Positions 1-12,672 of a DNA stretch of 64,000 nt are shown piece after piece. A program made the translations under genes and the position numbers. The notes under the pieces were generated by a model. It had not been told where the DNA came from and did not search any database. It saw only the letters and a list, made by a program, of their open reading frames with translations. This DNA comes from Omphiscola glabra. Lineage: Eukaryota > Mollusca > Gastropoda > Lymnaeidae. The stretch spans positions 14,775,562 to 14,839,561 of the forward strand of contig OZ024797.1 of NCBI GenBank assembly GCA_964017045.1. Direction: 5' to 3'. Position 1 is the first letter of the stretch. Each line of letters begins with the position of its first letter.

Positions 1-221
1 TAAAAGAATAATCCCTGGCCTTGTGGATGTCGTCCTGCGAATTCCATACCATCGTCACCTCGTGACGGACGGATGCCAGCAAAAAAAAAAAAAAATATAT
101 TGGCCAGAGTGACATTCTTCCCCCCAGCACAACTTCCCCCCCAGCAATGTATTTTTTATGTCGTCTAACTTTTAGGCAGACATTGAGTTGTGAGGAAACA
201 GTTTGAGAATCTTTAATCGTA

Positions 222-225
<4 letters not shown>

Positions 226-279
<54 letters not shown>
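226..279. repeat. (TA)n microsatellite
   Basis: An almost uninterrupted run of alternating T and A, about 54 bp. A short poly-A run lies near 80-95. No gene-like sequence is seen in the first 500 bases. Confidence 0.97.
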
Positions 280-282
<3 letters not shown>

Positions 283-500
283 TTTGCCATAATGAACATC
301 TTTACGACTTTACCGTTGGCGTATATTACGTCATTTAATAGTTGTTTGCTAGGCCAAACGTCATGTTTTTTAACCTAACATTATCGGACATTCTCTCTGT
401 CCATCTCACCCTCTCTGTCTCTCTCACTCACTCTGTCTCACTGTATGTTTCTTTTTGTCTCCCCCCCCCCTCTCTCTCTACGAATCCTTCTCTACCTCTT

Positions 501-597
501 CACCCACCACCCAGTCCCCCACCACCCAGTCCCCCACCACTCAGCCCCCCACCACCCAGTCCCCCACCACACAGTCCCCCATCACCCAGTCCCCCAC
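501..597. repeat. 15-bp C-rich minisatellite
   Basis: About six copies of a unit close to CCCCCACCACCCAGT, preceded by a CT-rich stretch with a poly-C run near 460-470. The overlapping proline/serine-rich open frame is a product of the repeat and is not called as a gene. Confidence 0.9.
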
Positions 598-1371
598 TAA
601 AGATTGGACAATCTAATGCAATCGTCACGTTAAAAGCTTTCCTAATTGTTTACCACAATGTAAATGATTCTCAGCATATTATTTTTTATAAACTCCACTT
701 ATCATTATATACTATACTAAGATCCTATACAAGGCGTCGGCAATATTTTTTTTAAATAAGGAGCCATTTTTAAAGTTATATCTGATAAAGACACATGTTG
801 AGAGACCAGTATCTTTATAGATCGGTAAAAATAAGGACCATGCAGCTCTATTCCTCCAAAAAGCCTCATTCGGCTCAGTAGCTGTGGCCAGCCGACCCCT
901 GTCTTAAGCCCATGTCCTCCTTTAAAAAAAAAAATTTTCTTTCGACTATTAATATTATACAAGCCCGGCTTTTGAAAGAAAAATTCTTTCAATTTAAATG
1001 AAGCAGACTTTCAAATGGTTATGCCCCCTGCACCCCCACCCACTGCCCACCCCCAATATCCTAACTAGCACATCTATAGATGGCATGCCTTTCATCAGGC
1101 CATCATGCACCACTGAATTTGCTGTGTCGAAACTCTAAAGACCCGTTATCGTAACGGTACCTGGATTTCATTTGACCTTGTCCTAGTTGAAGGCAAACGT
1201 ACCCCGCCCTTTGACCTTAGCTCCACCCCTTCCCCCCATCCTCGATTTCCTGTTGTTTGTTCGACGCCCGCGACAGTACAATCAGGGCCGGATGTGACGT
1301 AAGTAGGAGCAGGTTATGTTATTTACCCAAGAAACTTTTAGCTTGGAGGGATCATTGGCTGCAGTTACATG
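598..1371. other. Unannotated spacer
   Basis: About 770 bp of AT-rich to mixed sequence with short A/T runs and a C-rich patch at 1023-1055. I see no gene, no terminal inverted repeats and no tandem array. The phrase CAGGGCCGG near 1284 resembles one end of a hAT element, but no partner end was found. Confidence 0.6.
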
Positions 1372-2105
1372 GGCTCAGATGACAAGGGCTCAGACGACAG
1401 TGGCGAATTCAGATGACATGGGCTCAGATGACAGTGGCAAGTTCAGATGACATGGGCTCAGATGACATGGGCTCAGATGACATGGGCTCAGATGACAAGG
1501 GCTCAAAAGACAGTGGCGAATTCAGATGACATGGGCTCAGATGACAGTGGCAAGTTCAGATGACATGGGCTCAAATGACAGTGGCAAAATCAGATGTAAT
1601 GGGCTCCGATGACACGGGCAAGTTCAGATTGCAGAGGAAGGTTTAGATAACATGGGCTCGATAGACAGTGCCAGGTTTACAGGACGTGGGCTCAGATGAC
1701 AGTGGCAAGTTCAGATGACATGGGCTCAGATGACAGTGGCAAAATCAGATGAAATGGGCTCTGATGACACGGGCAAGTTCAGATTGCAGAGGAAGGTTTA
1801 GATAACATGGGCTCGATAGACAGTGCCAGGTTTACAGGACATGGGCTCAGATGACAGTGGCAAGTTCAGATAACATGGGCTCAGATGACATTGACAAGTT
1901 CAGATGGCAGGGGAAGGTTCAGATGACATGGGCTCGATTGTGCGCTCAGATGACAGTAACATGTTCAGATAATATAAGCAGTTTCAGGTCCAGCATACAG
2001 AGTCAGATGACATTGACAGGCTCAGTAAACAGACTGGGTCGGAGGACATTGACAGGTTCAGTAGGCAGACAGGGTCAGAGGACATTGACAGGTTCAGGTG
2101 ACGTG
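1372..2105. repeat. Minisatellite with 155-bp higher-order repeat
   Basis: Units of about 15 and 18 bp built around CAGATGACATGGGCT and CAGATGACAGTGGCAAGT alternate through the block. A longer period is superimposed: the segment with CAGATTGCAGAGGAAGG recurs 155 bp apart (1625 and 1780) with its neighbours in the same order. The array decays toward 2000-2100 into a GGACATTGACAGGTTCAG form. Open frames on both strands here are by-products of the repeat. Confidence 0.93.
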
Positions 2106-2261
2106 TGGAAATAGCATAAAAAGAGGCGGGGGCATAATAGGCATTACAGTGTATTGAAGAATATTTTCCACTTTTCTTGGGTGGCAACAATTTGTCTCTA
2201 TATTTGCATTGTTACAGACTGTTGATGAACTCAGTAAGACAGTTCGGCTCTCTCTCTAAAG

Positions 2262-2460
2262 CAGCGGTTCTCAACCTGTGGGTCGCGACCCCTTAGGGGG
2301 TCAAACGACCCTTTCACAGGGGTCGCCTAAGACCACCGGAAAACACATATCCCCTACAGTTACGAAGTAGCAACGAAAATAATTTTGCGGTTGGGGGGTC
2401 GCCACAACATGAGAAAAATATATCAAAGTGTCGCGGCATTAGAAAGGTTGAGAGCCACTG
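2262..2460 (+). mobile_element. SPIN-like hAT MITE, copy 1
   Basis: A 199-bp non-autonomous element. Its left end is CAGCGGTTCTCAACCTGTGG and its right end reads AAGGTTGAGAGCCACTG, giving imperfect terminal inverted repeats. The flanking octamers CTCTAAAG (2254-2261) and CTCTATGG (2461-2468) match at 6 of 8 positions, as expected for an old hAT target duplication. Internal landmarks are GGTCGCCTAAGACCACCGG and GAAGTAGCAACGAAAATAAT. The ends and internal sequence agree with the SPIN family as I remember it; that name rests on memory, not on a database comparison. No transposase is encoded. Confidence 0.88.
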
Positions 2461-2469
2461 CTCTATGGG

Positions 2470-2910
2470 GATAAATCCAGTCAGTCAATTCACTTGACTC
2501 CAAGGGTGGATCCTGTCAATCTAACCCCCTCACTCTAATGCAGAGGCGTAGCTAGAGTGTTTGGCGCGCGGGGACAAGATTCATTTTAAAGCGCTCTCCT
2601 TTCCTTTTTTAAACTCTCAAACTCATTATTTTCATCAATAAAATAATACCAAAGCACATTTTGCGCCCCTAGCTAGCGGGCGCCTGGGTACATCTGTACC
2701 CCTCTGCCCCACCTACGCTACGCCTCTGCTCTAATGGTGAATCCAGTCACAATTCACCTCACCCGATGGTGAATCCAGTCGCAATTCACCTCACCCTGAT
2801 GGTGAATCCAGTCACAATTCACCTCACCCTGATGGTGAATCCAGTCACAATTCACCTCACCCTTATGGTTAATCCAGTCAGACAATTCACCTCAACATAA
2901 TGATGAATTC
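2470..2910. repeat. 33-bp minisatellite split by a MITE
   Basis: Units of about 33 bp containing ATGGTGAATCCAGTC and CAATTCACCTCACC repeat at 2733-2910. Degenerate versions lie at 2470-2540, on the other side of the hAT element at 2541-2728, so the transposon entered an existing array. The SPIN-like copy ends only about 10 bp upstream of the array. Confidence 0.88.
2541..2728 (+). mobile_element. hAT MITE, CAGAGGCGTAGC family, copy A
   Basis: A 188-bp element with ends CAGAGGCGTAGCTAGAG and CTACGCTACGCCTCTG, which are inverted copies. It is flanked by a perfect 8-bp duplication CTCTAATG at 2533-2540 and 2729-2736, diagnostic of hAT-type insertion. It shares internal sequence (AAAGCG, TTTTCATC, GCGCCCCTA) with copy B at 42340. 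There is no coding capacity. The perfect duplication suggests a fairly recent insertion. Confidence 0.93.
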
Positions 2911-3240
2911 AAGAGGTAACATCATGGTTAATGATATAAACATTTTAGTAATTTAAAATCAAAGAAACTACATTTATATTATTTTGTTTTCAAATGTTTT
3001 TTTTCTTTTTTAGATCTCGGTCACCCGCAATTATCGGGCCAGGCACATATTGATTTAGCTCAGTGCTTCTCAAATTTCTTGCTGCAACCCCACCGTTGAG
3101 ACAAACTCACGAAAGTTGAGTGATAAGTCTGTATAAACCACTTTGTGGCCTCACGTTCTTCCATTGCGATTGCGTCATTTAGCAAGATAGTCTCAAATCC
3201 CCTATTAAAAATGGATTAAAAGAATAACAGATTTCTATAA
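2911..3240. other. Unannotated spacer
   Basis: AT-rich sequence of 330 bp between a minisatellite and a dispersed repeat. No gene or repeat structure was recognised. Confidence 0.6.
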
Positions 3241-3715
3241 TCTCTTATATATATTACGCCTTTGTTGTGACTCGTGGACTGCTTCCATTTCCGGCGGCTG
3301 CTTTACCGAATTTGGTATATTGAGAGTATATTAAAAATAATTCAGTATGTTTGAAAGAAAGTATAGTTTAATAATGAATTCAGTAGATGTAATTCCCGAT
3401 TACTACGCTAAATGATATATTTTTTTTTATAAAACGCAGCTGCGTTTGGCGCGTAATATTTGTTTTTCTGGATAATGAAATCGTCTCGATTTAAGTAGGG
3501 TGTAAAAAAAATGTCAGTTTAAAAGTGGTCGGGACATCAGACTATTTAATATAGTTCATGGGCGTGAAATAAAAAGTGTGCAGTGATATTTCATGGGGGA
3601 AGGGGTGTAGCGAAAATTGGGATTCTTAAAATGCGTTACTTGAGTTCATGTTTTGTCAAGTAACTTTAGTAGATAGGAAGTTCACGCATTGCTGCTGCCA
3701 TGTTTGGCGGGCTAT
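3241..3715 (+). repeat. Unclassified dispersed repeat, copy 1
   Basis: About 475 bp related in inverted orientation to 30073-30627. Shared landmarks include TTCCATTTCCGG, the TTTGAAAGAAAGTAT region, ATGAAATCGTCTC, AAAATTGGGATTCTTAAAATG and TGAGTTCATGTTTTGTCAAG. It does not encode a recognisable protein and I see no clean terminal repeats, so the class (5'-truncated retroelement tail or DNA element) is undecided. Confidence 0.8.
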
Positions 3716-3782
3716 AACTAGTTATTATTATAACATGTTTTGGCAAAGATAATTTGCTTGTCGTACGTATGTAGTCTTTTAA

Positions 3783-4145
3783 AAGCGAGAGAGTGAGGGG
3801 AAGAGAGACGGGGAGAGAGAGTGAGGGAGGGAGAGAGAGAGAGAGGGGGAGAGATGGAGGGAAAGAGAGGGAGAGAGGGAGAGAGAGGGAGGGAGAGAGA
3901 GGGAAATAGAAGGAGAGTGAGGGAGAGAGAGACGGGGAAAGAGAGAGGGGGGAAAGAGATGGGGACAGAGCGAGGGAGAGAAAGAGAGAGGGAGAGAAAG
4001 AGAGAGGGGATAGGAAAATAGGGAAAGAGAGCTTGAGATAGAGAGAGAGGGGAGAGAGAGAAGTGGGAGAGAGAGGGGGAGAGAGAAAGGGGGAGAGAGG
4101 GAGAGAGTGAAAGAGAGTGAGAGATATGGAGAGAGAGAGAGAGAA
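3783..4145. repeat. Purine-rich (GA/GGGA)n block
   Basis: About 360 bp in which nearly every base on the plus strand is a purine, mostly GAGAGGGA-type units. A mirror-symmetric purine tract of this length could form triplex DNA. The S/L/P-rich frames on the minus strand are artefacts of the composition. Confidence 0.95.
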
Positions 4146-5755
4146 CAGTACACGATAGTAAAGAAGTTCATCAGTTGTTTTAGTTTTTGCCAGTGACTGT
4201 CCCTGATCAAGACATGGTACCTCATGAATAAAAACCATTGTCACAGTATAACATCATACATCATACATCTCAGGTTACTGTAGGTTATTGTTATTACAAT
4301 CAATACCGAGAAGGAAGGGGGGTTGAAATAGCGGAATCTTAATTTTTTAATATATATATAATTTAAAATATATTTTTAAAACATTTTTTTTTGTATATTG
4401 TAATTGAGAAAACTTGTATCTTTAAAAAAACCAACAGAAACCACGATACTAAAGAAACAATTAATAGTCAAACATTTTATCTCTTGGCCTCATTTAGAAT
4501 CGGAGTTGGTTCTGAGCTTCTTCTTTTTCTATATATTAAGGGCACACGATCAATATATTTATTTATTGATAATTATGGCTCCTATGAATGTAGATGGGAT
4601 TTGCAATGTTTCTGTGCCTGGTGTTGATACGGACATTTCACTGGTTAAAAGAGTAACTGCGTGAGGGTATCATGCACTGGGGGTTGGAAGGCCCGAGGCA
4701 ATAGACGCAAATGAGTCAAGTGGTGGTGTGGAGTCGAACGGCGTGACGTACATGGTCATAGAATAACAATTTCCGGTCTGCGATAACTTACACAACATGG
4801 CCGGCTGGTGACTTTGTTTTGTCCCGCGTTAAACTATTTAATTTTTGAACAGACTTCCGGATACGATAACTCTGTCAAAATCGATGTTCCTTAAAATGGT
4901 CAAGACGGTAATGTGCACCACCCAATCCTTTCATGGACCCCACCAACATTGGCCTTGGAGTCTGACCTGACACAAACTGAAGTTCATTACCAGTAAGACG
5001 GCTTACCTTAAAAAAAAAATCTTTTATGCATAGTATGCAATTAGTGACCCCCACCCCTTTTTTTCCTTCTCTTTCCAAGGCTCGCAACCATACATTTTTT
5101 TTCACGCCACTAAACTGTAATAATATTTTAATGATCCACCTGCTTTTACGCTACATGTTTTTTTCCCCACCAACTATTTCAAGAAAGCAAAAGAAAATAT
5201 TAAGCACCAAACGCACTTGCAATCTTTTTAAAAAAAAGAAAATCTCGCTTTCGGGAATTTTCCTACACGTTCTCCTGAAAACCAGGAAAAAAGGCGAATT
5301 TTTGTGGGATGTCGCTGAACATTTGATATAATGTGTAGTCATCAGCAACGTGTCTTTGTGTCACGTTTCAGCTCAAAAGCTTGACGGGAAGTCGGTCAAT
5401 CAGCCGTCCGAAGATTTGGCTACTCAGTCAGCCACAAACGATGTTTATATAAAGACAATTTTTAAAATAAAAAAAAAAAATAATAAAAATTAAAAAAAAA
5501 AAGAAATTAAATGGGAGAAAACCACTTCGAGAGCTCTTCACATAGCGTGTTGACCTAACGGTGTTGTTGCAGAGTTACAGCCCCTGAATTTGTGAGCGCC
5601 GAGTACGTGTTATCGTCAATTATCCACGGGGGTATTTTCGGCCACAGTCTAATAGTTACATAATCGCCGAGTAGCGGCTGAAACAGTGGCGCTTAATAGC
5701 TTGCTGTTGGCACTAACTGTATATGGAAACTGTCGGCCACGACAGGAGCAGGATG
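4146..5755. other. Unannotated AT-rich spacer
   Basis: About 1.6 kb with many short A or T runs (for example 5468-5500). Small open frames occur but show no domain, signal peptide or recognisable similarity. No RNA gene or repeat structure was found. Confidence 0.6.
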
Positions 5756-7514
5756 GGTGCTGAAACATTAGTGGTGTGGAGTGGTTGGTGAAACATTGAT
5801 GGTGTGGAGGGGTTGGTGAAACATTGGTAGTGTGGAGTGGTTGGTGAAACATTGGTAGTGTGGAGTGGTTGGTGAAACATTGGTAGTGTGGAGTGGTTGG
5901 TGAAACATTGGTGGTGTGGAGTGGTTGGTGAAACATTGATGGTGTGGAGGGGTTGGTGAAACATTGATGGTGTGGAGGGGTTGGTGAAACATTGGTGGTG
6001 GGGAGTGGTTGGTGAATCATTGGTAGTGTGGAGTGGTTGGTGAAACATTGGTAGTGTGGAGTGGTTGGTGAATCATTGGTAGTGTGGAGTGGTTGGTGAA
6101 ACATTGTTTGTGTGGAGGGGTTGGTGAAACATTTTTGGTGTAGAGGGGTTGGTGAAACATTGTTGGTGTGGAGGGGTTGGTGAAACATTTTTGGTGTAGA
6201 GGGGTTGGTGAAACATTGTTTGTGTGGAGGGGTTGGTGAAACATTTTTGGTGTAGAGGGGTTGGTGAAACATTGTTGGTGTGGAGGGGTTGGTGAAACAT
6301 TGGTGGTGTGGAGGGGTTGGTGAAACATTGTTGGTGTGGAGGGGTTGGTGAAACATTGTTGGTGTGAAGGGGTTGGTGAAACATTGGTGGTGTGGAGGGG
6401 TTGGTGAAACATTGTTGGTGTGGAGGGGTTGGTGAAACATTGTTGGTGTGAAGGGGTTGGTGAAACATTGTTGGTGTGGAGGGGTTGGTGAAACATTGTT
6501 GGTGTGGAGGGGTTGGTGAAACATTGGTGGTGTGGAGGGGTTGGTGAAACATTGTTGGTGTGAAGGGGTTGGTGAAACATTGTTGGTGTGGAGGGGTTGG
6601 TGAAACATTGTTGGTGTGAAGGGGTTGGTGAAACATTTTTGGTGTAGAGGGGTTGGTGAAACATTGTTGGTGTGGAGGGGTTGGTGAAACATTGGTGGTG
6701 TGGAGGGGTTGGTGAAACATTGTTGGTGTGGAGGGGTTGGTGAAACATTGTTGGTGTGAAGGGGTTGGTGAAACATTGGTGGTGTGGAGGGGTTGGTGAA
6801 ACATTGTTGGTGTGAAGGGGTTGGTGAAACATTGTTGGTGTGGAGGGGTTGGTGAAACATTGGTGGTGTGGAGGGGTTTGTTAAGCATTGGTGGTGTGGA
6901 GTGGTTAGTGAAACATTGTTGGTGTGGAGGGGTTGGTGAAACATTGGTGGTGTGGAGGGGTTTGTTAAGCATTGGTGGTGTGGAGTGGTTAGTGAAACAT
7001 TGTTGGTGTAGAGGGGTTGGTGAAACATTGGTGGTGTGGAGGGGTTGGTGAAACATTGGTGGTGTGAAGTGGTTGGTGAAACATTGTTGGTGTGGAGTGG
7101 TTGGTGAAACATTGGTGGGGTGGAGTGGTTAGTTAAACATTGTTGGTGTGTGGAGTGGTTGGTGAAGCATTGGTGGTGTGGAGTGGTTGGTGAAGCATTG
7201 GTGGTGTGGAGTGGTTAGTGAAACATTGGTGGTGTGGAGTGGTTGGTGAAACATTGGTGGGGTGGAGTGGTTAGTTAAACATTGTTGGTGTGTGGAGTGG
7301 TTGGTGAAGCATTGGTGGTGTGGAGTGGTTGGTGAAGCATTGGTGGTGTGGAGTGGTTGGTGAAACATTGGTGGTGTGTGGAGTGGTTGGTGAAGCATTG
7401 GTGGTGTGGAGTGGTTAGTGAACCATTGGTGGGGTGTGGAGTGGTTGGTGAAACATTGGTGGTGTGGAGTGGTTAGTGAAATATTGATGGTGTGGAGTGG
7501 TTGGTGAAACATTG
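5756..7514. repeat. 28-bp minisatellite, about 1.76 kb
   Basis: About 63 units of 28 bp, with halves close to GGTTGGTGAAACATTG and GTGGTGTGGAGT. Variants are grouped: GTGGAGTGG forms at both edges, TTGGTGTGAAGG and TTTTTGGTGTAGAG forms in the middle. The unit has no stop codon in any minus-strand frame, so the strand stays open for hundreds of codons as a 28-residue repeat (three units). This explains the long apparent proteins; no gene is called. Confidence 0.97.
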
Positions 7515-7965
7515 GATCAATGAAGGCTATTTACTTTTCATGATGTTAAGGAGTGCACTGTCTTAATTGGCAGAATGGAGATAATTATGTGAAGCCATGC
7601 ATTATTTTTGAACTGGGTTTGGGAATGCTAATCCAATTGTTCGAAGACTATGTCTACAGGTAGCTGCCACAGGGGTAGATATAATAGAACCAAGATTTTT
7701 GCTGCAACTCCCCCCTCCCCCCCCCCCCCCAAAGTCACACAAAAAAATTATGCAGTTGGCCGAAAATTTCGCCACTCCAGATTCAACAAATCTGCCGCCT
7801 GCATTGGAGGACTGCTCCCACCCCCCTTCCATCATTTCCTGCACAATTGGTGTGGGGTGGAGGCGGTACTCCTGGGAAATTTTGAATATATTAGAATCAC
7901 GTCACAAGATAGAACCGTTCTGTATCATGTACAGAAAAGTAACAGAGCGTGGAGTTTCCTGTCTC
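7515..7965. other. Spacer between two large arrays
   Basis: Non-repetitive 450 bp with a poly-C tract near 7718-7729 and a GTGGGGTGGAGG patch. No gene recognised. Confidence 0.6.
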
Positions 7966-9303
7966 TATGTCACGTATTACACACGTCTTTATGTCACGTA
8001 TTACACACGTCTTTATGTCACGTATTACACACGTCTTTATGTCACGTATTACACACGTCTTTATGTCACGTATTACACACGTCTTTATGTCACGTATTAC
8101 ACACGTCTTTATGTCACGTATTACCCACGTCTTTATGTCATGTATTACCCGCGTCTTTATGTCATGTATTACCCACGTCTTTATTTCACTTATTACCCCG
8201 TCTTTATGTCATTTATTACCCACGTCTTTATGTCATGTATTACCCGCGTCTTTATGTCATGTATTACCCACGTCTTTATGTCACTTATTACCCCGTCTTT
8301 ATGTCATGTATTACCCACGTCGTTATGTCATGTATTACCCGCGTCTTTATGTCATGTATTACCCGCATCTTTATGTCATGTATTTACCCACTTCTTTATG
8401 TCACGTATTACCCACGTCTTTATGTCATGTATTACCCACGTCTTTATGTCATGTATTACCCGCGTCTTAATGTCACGTATTACACACGTCTTTATGTCAC
8501 GTATTACACACGTCTTTATGTCACGTATTACACACGTCTTTATGTCACGTATTACACACGTCTTTATGTCACGTATTACACACGTCTTTATGTCAAGTAT
8601 TACACACGTCTTTATGTCACGTATTACCCACGTCTTTATGTCATGTATTACCCGCGTCTTTATGTCATGTATTACCCACGTCTTTATTTCACTTATTACC
8701 CCGTCTTTATGTCATTTATTACCCACGTCTTTATGTCATGTATTACCCGCGTCTTTATGTCATGTATTACCCACGTCTTTATGTCACTTATTACCCCGTC
8801 TTTATGTCATGTATTACCCACGTCGTTATGTCATGTATTACCCGCGTCTTTATGTCATGTATTACCCGCATCTTTATGTCATGTATTTACCCACTTCTTT
8901 ATGTCACGTATTACCCACGTCTTTATGTCATGTATTACCCACGTCTTTATGTCATGTATTACCCGCGTCTTTATGTCATGTATTACCAACGTCTTTATGT
9001 CATGTATTACCCGCGTCTTTATGTTATGTATTACCCGCGTCTTTATGTCATCTATTACCCGCGTCTTTATGTCATGTATTACCCGCGTCTTTATGTCACG
9101 TATTACCCTAGTCTCTATGTCACGTATTACCCTAGTCTCTATGTCACGTATTACCCTAGTCTCTATGTCATGTATTACCCTAGTCTTTATGTCACGTATT
9201 ACCCACGTCTTTATGTCACGTATTACCCGCGTCTCTCTGTCACGTATTACCCACGTCTTTATGTCACGTATTACCCGCGTCTCTCTGTCACGTATTACCC
9301 ACG
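7966..9303. repeat. 24-bp minisatellite with 503-bp higher-order repeat
   Basis: About 56 units of 24 bp, typified by ACGTCTTTATGTCACGTATT plus ACMC. Rare variants recur in the same order at a fixed 503-bp offset: TTATTTCACT near 8181 and 8684, and TATTTACCCACTTC at 8381 and 8884. A block of about 21 units has therefore been duplicated as a whole. All three plus frames are open across the array, giving apparent proteins of up to 600 residues that are not real genes. Confidence 0.96.
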
Positions 9304-9589
9304 CTGGAGCATCAAAAGTCATTACACACGGGCTACTGCTCCAATTACCCATGTACTATAATACATCAACCGCATTATTGTTAAAACCAATTATTGCTCA
9401 TTTCAATTTTCAACTTTTCGGCTACGACGGAGACGCAGAGTTGAATCGGTAGAAGCTGGATCTCCGTTAGCATTGTGAGTGTGTTTGGAAGAGAAAAAAC
9501 TCTTTCTCACTTTCCTTTTTTTTATCTATTATTTAAATAAGACCTCTTCGTTAACGCCCACGTAAAGTACCTTGTTGCCACCCAAGGCA

Positions 9590-9950
9590 GATAGAACGAA
9601 AACTCAAGTTTGATAGAGTTATAATAGAATTGAAGTGAAAAAAAAACCTTTCAAATATTATATAGTTATAATATACTTGAAATGAACGAAAACTCAAGTT
9701 TGATAGAGTTATAATAGAAATGAAGTGAACGAAAACTCTAGTTTGATAGAGTTATAATAGAAATGAAGTGAACGAAAACTCTAGTTTGATAGAGTTATAA
9801 TAGAAATGAAGTGAACGAAAACTCTAGTTTGATAGAGTTATAATAGAAATGAAGTGAACGAAAACTCTAGTTTGATAGAGTTATAATAGAATTGAAGTGA
9901 ACGAAAACTCAAGTTTGATAGAGTTATAATAGAATTGAAGTGAACTAAAT
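9590..9950. repeat. 43-bp minisatellite
   Basis: About eight units of 43 bp containing GAACGAAAACTCTAGTTTGA and TAGAGTTATAATAGAAATGA. The first units are degenerate; the middle four are nearly identical. Confidence 0.95.
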
Positions 9951-10932
9951 AAACTAAGTACCAATTTATCCATAACTTTTGTGTAAATACCGTAAATGTA
10001 TACATTTAGATTTTGTATGCTACACGTCATTGTAACATTACTTGAGAACCGCTTCTGTAACGATAACTCTAGCCATGATTCCACTCGACGATGAGTCGTT
10101 TAGTCGGTCACATGACAACGAAACCCCGTGAAGAATGAGGGCGTATTTTATTTTCCTTTACGTATGTGAATTACTATAAAGCTAAATGGAGATAATTGCA
10201 TATGGTGAGCATGGAGTCGTTATTTCACTAGCTGGCTTTGAAAGGTCGCTGTGCATATTTCTGTAGAGGTCTTTTATAAATTTTGCCCGAGATTTCCAAG
10301 TGGAAATTGTGGATGGAAACTTGAAATGTCAGGAAACTTGAAATGTTAGACTTGTTTTAAAATAGCATACTTAAACTTTAAAAAATAATTGCACTTGTGC
10401 TTAAAAAAAATGAATCCACTTTTAATCTGAAGAACTATTTTCACTTGAATAAAATTACTTTTCTTTGAATGTCCTATTCTATTTATTTCAAATGACAAAT
10501 CTCTTGGACTTTGATGACCAACTGTTGCTGTAGGCAGTCTACCGGAGCAAGATTCTTACAACAATTACTTTTCGAGTTTAGTTTAGTTATAATAAAGGCC
10601 AAATTAACCACTTTACGAAAATATATCAATAGTTGTTGAAATACTTCCATGTGTTAGTTGAAGTACCCCCACCCCCACTGTGTTAGCTGAAATACCAAAA
10701 TGTGTGAGTTTAATAACTCCCTTTGTTTAATTTACATGCCCGCCCCGCTTGTGTGACACCCCATGTCTGACTTAATGAACACCCTGTTCGTACTAACTTT
10801 GTTGATGATATAGGGTAATTGAGTTCAATTTATGAAAATACCTAATATAAAAACAGACGTATATTTGTATATGTCATTAAATATTGCTACAGTAACTTCA
10901 GCGTCATTGAATTAAAATGACACAAAGAAAGT
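9951..10932. other. Unannotated AT-rich spacer
   Basis: About 980 bp with no recognisable gene, terminal repeats or tandem array. Confidence 0.6.
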
Positions 10933-12672
10933 AAACAACATGAATACAACAACATGAATACAACAACGTGAATACAACAACATAATGAATACAACAACAT
11001 AATGAATACAACAACATAATGGATACAACAACGTGAATACAACAACATAATGAATACAATAACATAATGAATACAACAACATAATGAATACAACAACGTG
11101 AATACAACAACGTGAATACAACAACATAATGAATACAACAACATAATGAATACAACAACGTGAATACAACAACATGAATACAACATGAATACAAAAACGT
11201 GAATACAACAACGTGAATACAACAACATGAATACAACAACATGAATACAACAACATGAATACAACAACATGAATAAACAACGTCAATACAACAACATGAA
11301 TACAACAACATGAATACAACAACATGAATACAACAACATGAATACAACAATATGAATAAACAACGTGAATACAACAACATGAATACAACAACGTGAATAC
11401 AACAACATGATTACAACAACATGAATACAACAACATAATGAATACAACAACGTGAATACAACAACATAATGAATACAACAACATAATGAATACAACAACG
11501 TGAATACAACAACGTGAATACAACAACTTGAATACAACAATATGAATAAACAACATGAATACAACAACATGAATACAACAACATGAATACAACAACATGA
11601 TTACAACAACATGAATACAACAACATGAATACAACAACGTGAATACAACAACATGATTACAACAACATGAATACAACAACATAATGAATACAACAACATG
11701 AATACAACAACGTGAATACAACAACTTGAATACAACAATATGAATAAACAACATGAATACAACAACATGAATACAACAACATGAATACAACAACATGAAT
11801 ACAACAACGTGAATAAACAACATGAATACAACAACATAATGAATACAACAACGTGAATACAACAACATGAATACAACAACATGAATACAACAACATGAAT
11901 ACAACAACATGAATACAACAACATGAATACAACAACATGAATACAACAACATGAATACAACAACGTGAATACAACAACATGATTACAACAACATGAATAC
12001 AACAACATAATGAATACAACAACGTGAATACAACAAGAATATAGCAACAAGAATACAACAAAATGAAAACAACAACATGAATACAACAACATGAATACAA
12101 CAACATGAATACAACAACGTGAATACAACAACATGATTACAACAACATGAATACAACAACATAATGAATACAACAACATGAATACAACAATATGAATACA
12201 ACAACATGACTACAACAATATGAATACAACAACATGACTACAACAATATGAATACAACAACATGACTACAACAATATGAATACAACAATATGAATACAAC
12301 AACATGAATACAACAACATGAATACAACAACATAATGAATACAACAACATGAATACAACAATATGAATACAACAACATGAATACAACAACATGAATACAA
12401 CAATATGAATACAACAACATGAATACAACAATATGAATACAACAATATGACTACAACAATATGAATACAACAACATGAATACAACAACATGACTACAACA
12501 ATATGAATACAACAATATGAATACAACAACATGAATACAACAACATGAATACAACAACATAATGAATACAACAACATAATGAATACAACAATATGAATAC
12601 AACAATATGAATACAACAACATGAATACAACAATATGAATACAACAATATGAATACAACAACATGACTACAA
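10933..12672. repeat. 14/17-bp (GAATACAACAACAT)n minisatellite
   Basis: More than 110 units built on GAATACAACAACAT, with a 17-bp form ending in ATAAT and variants with GTG, TTG, TATG, GATT or GACT. Variants cluster: ACGTG/ATAATG in the left two thirds, AATATG and GACTAC at 12190-12672. On the minus strand the array reads as hydrophobic M/L/Y/S/C/V/H repeats, a by-product of the repeat and not a membrane protein. Confidence 0.97.

Noticed and set aside
5649..7112. 487-codon minus-strand open frame
   Set aside because: It is a read-through of the 28-bp array; several other frames are also open over the same DNA.
10912..11952. 346-codon hydrophobic minus-strand frame resembling a membrane protein
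   Set aside because: It is pure translation of the 14/17-bp array; all minus frames give similar M/L/Y/S/C/V repeats.
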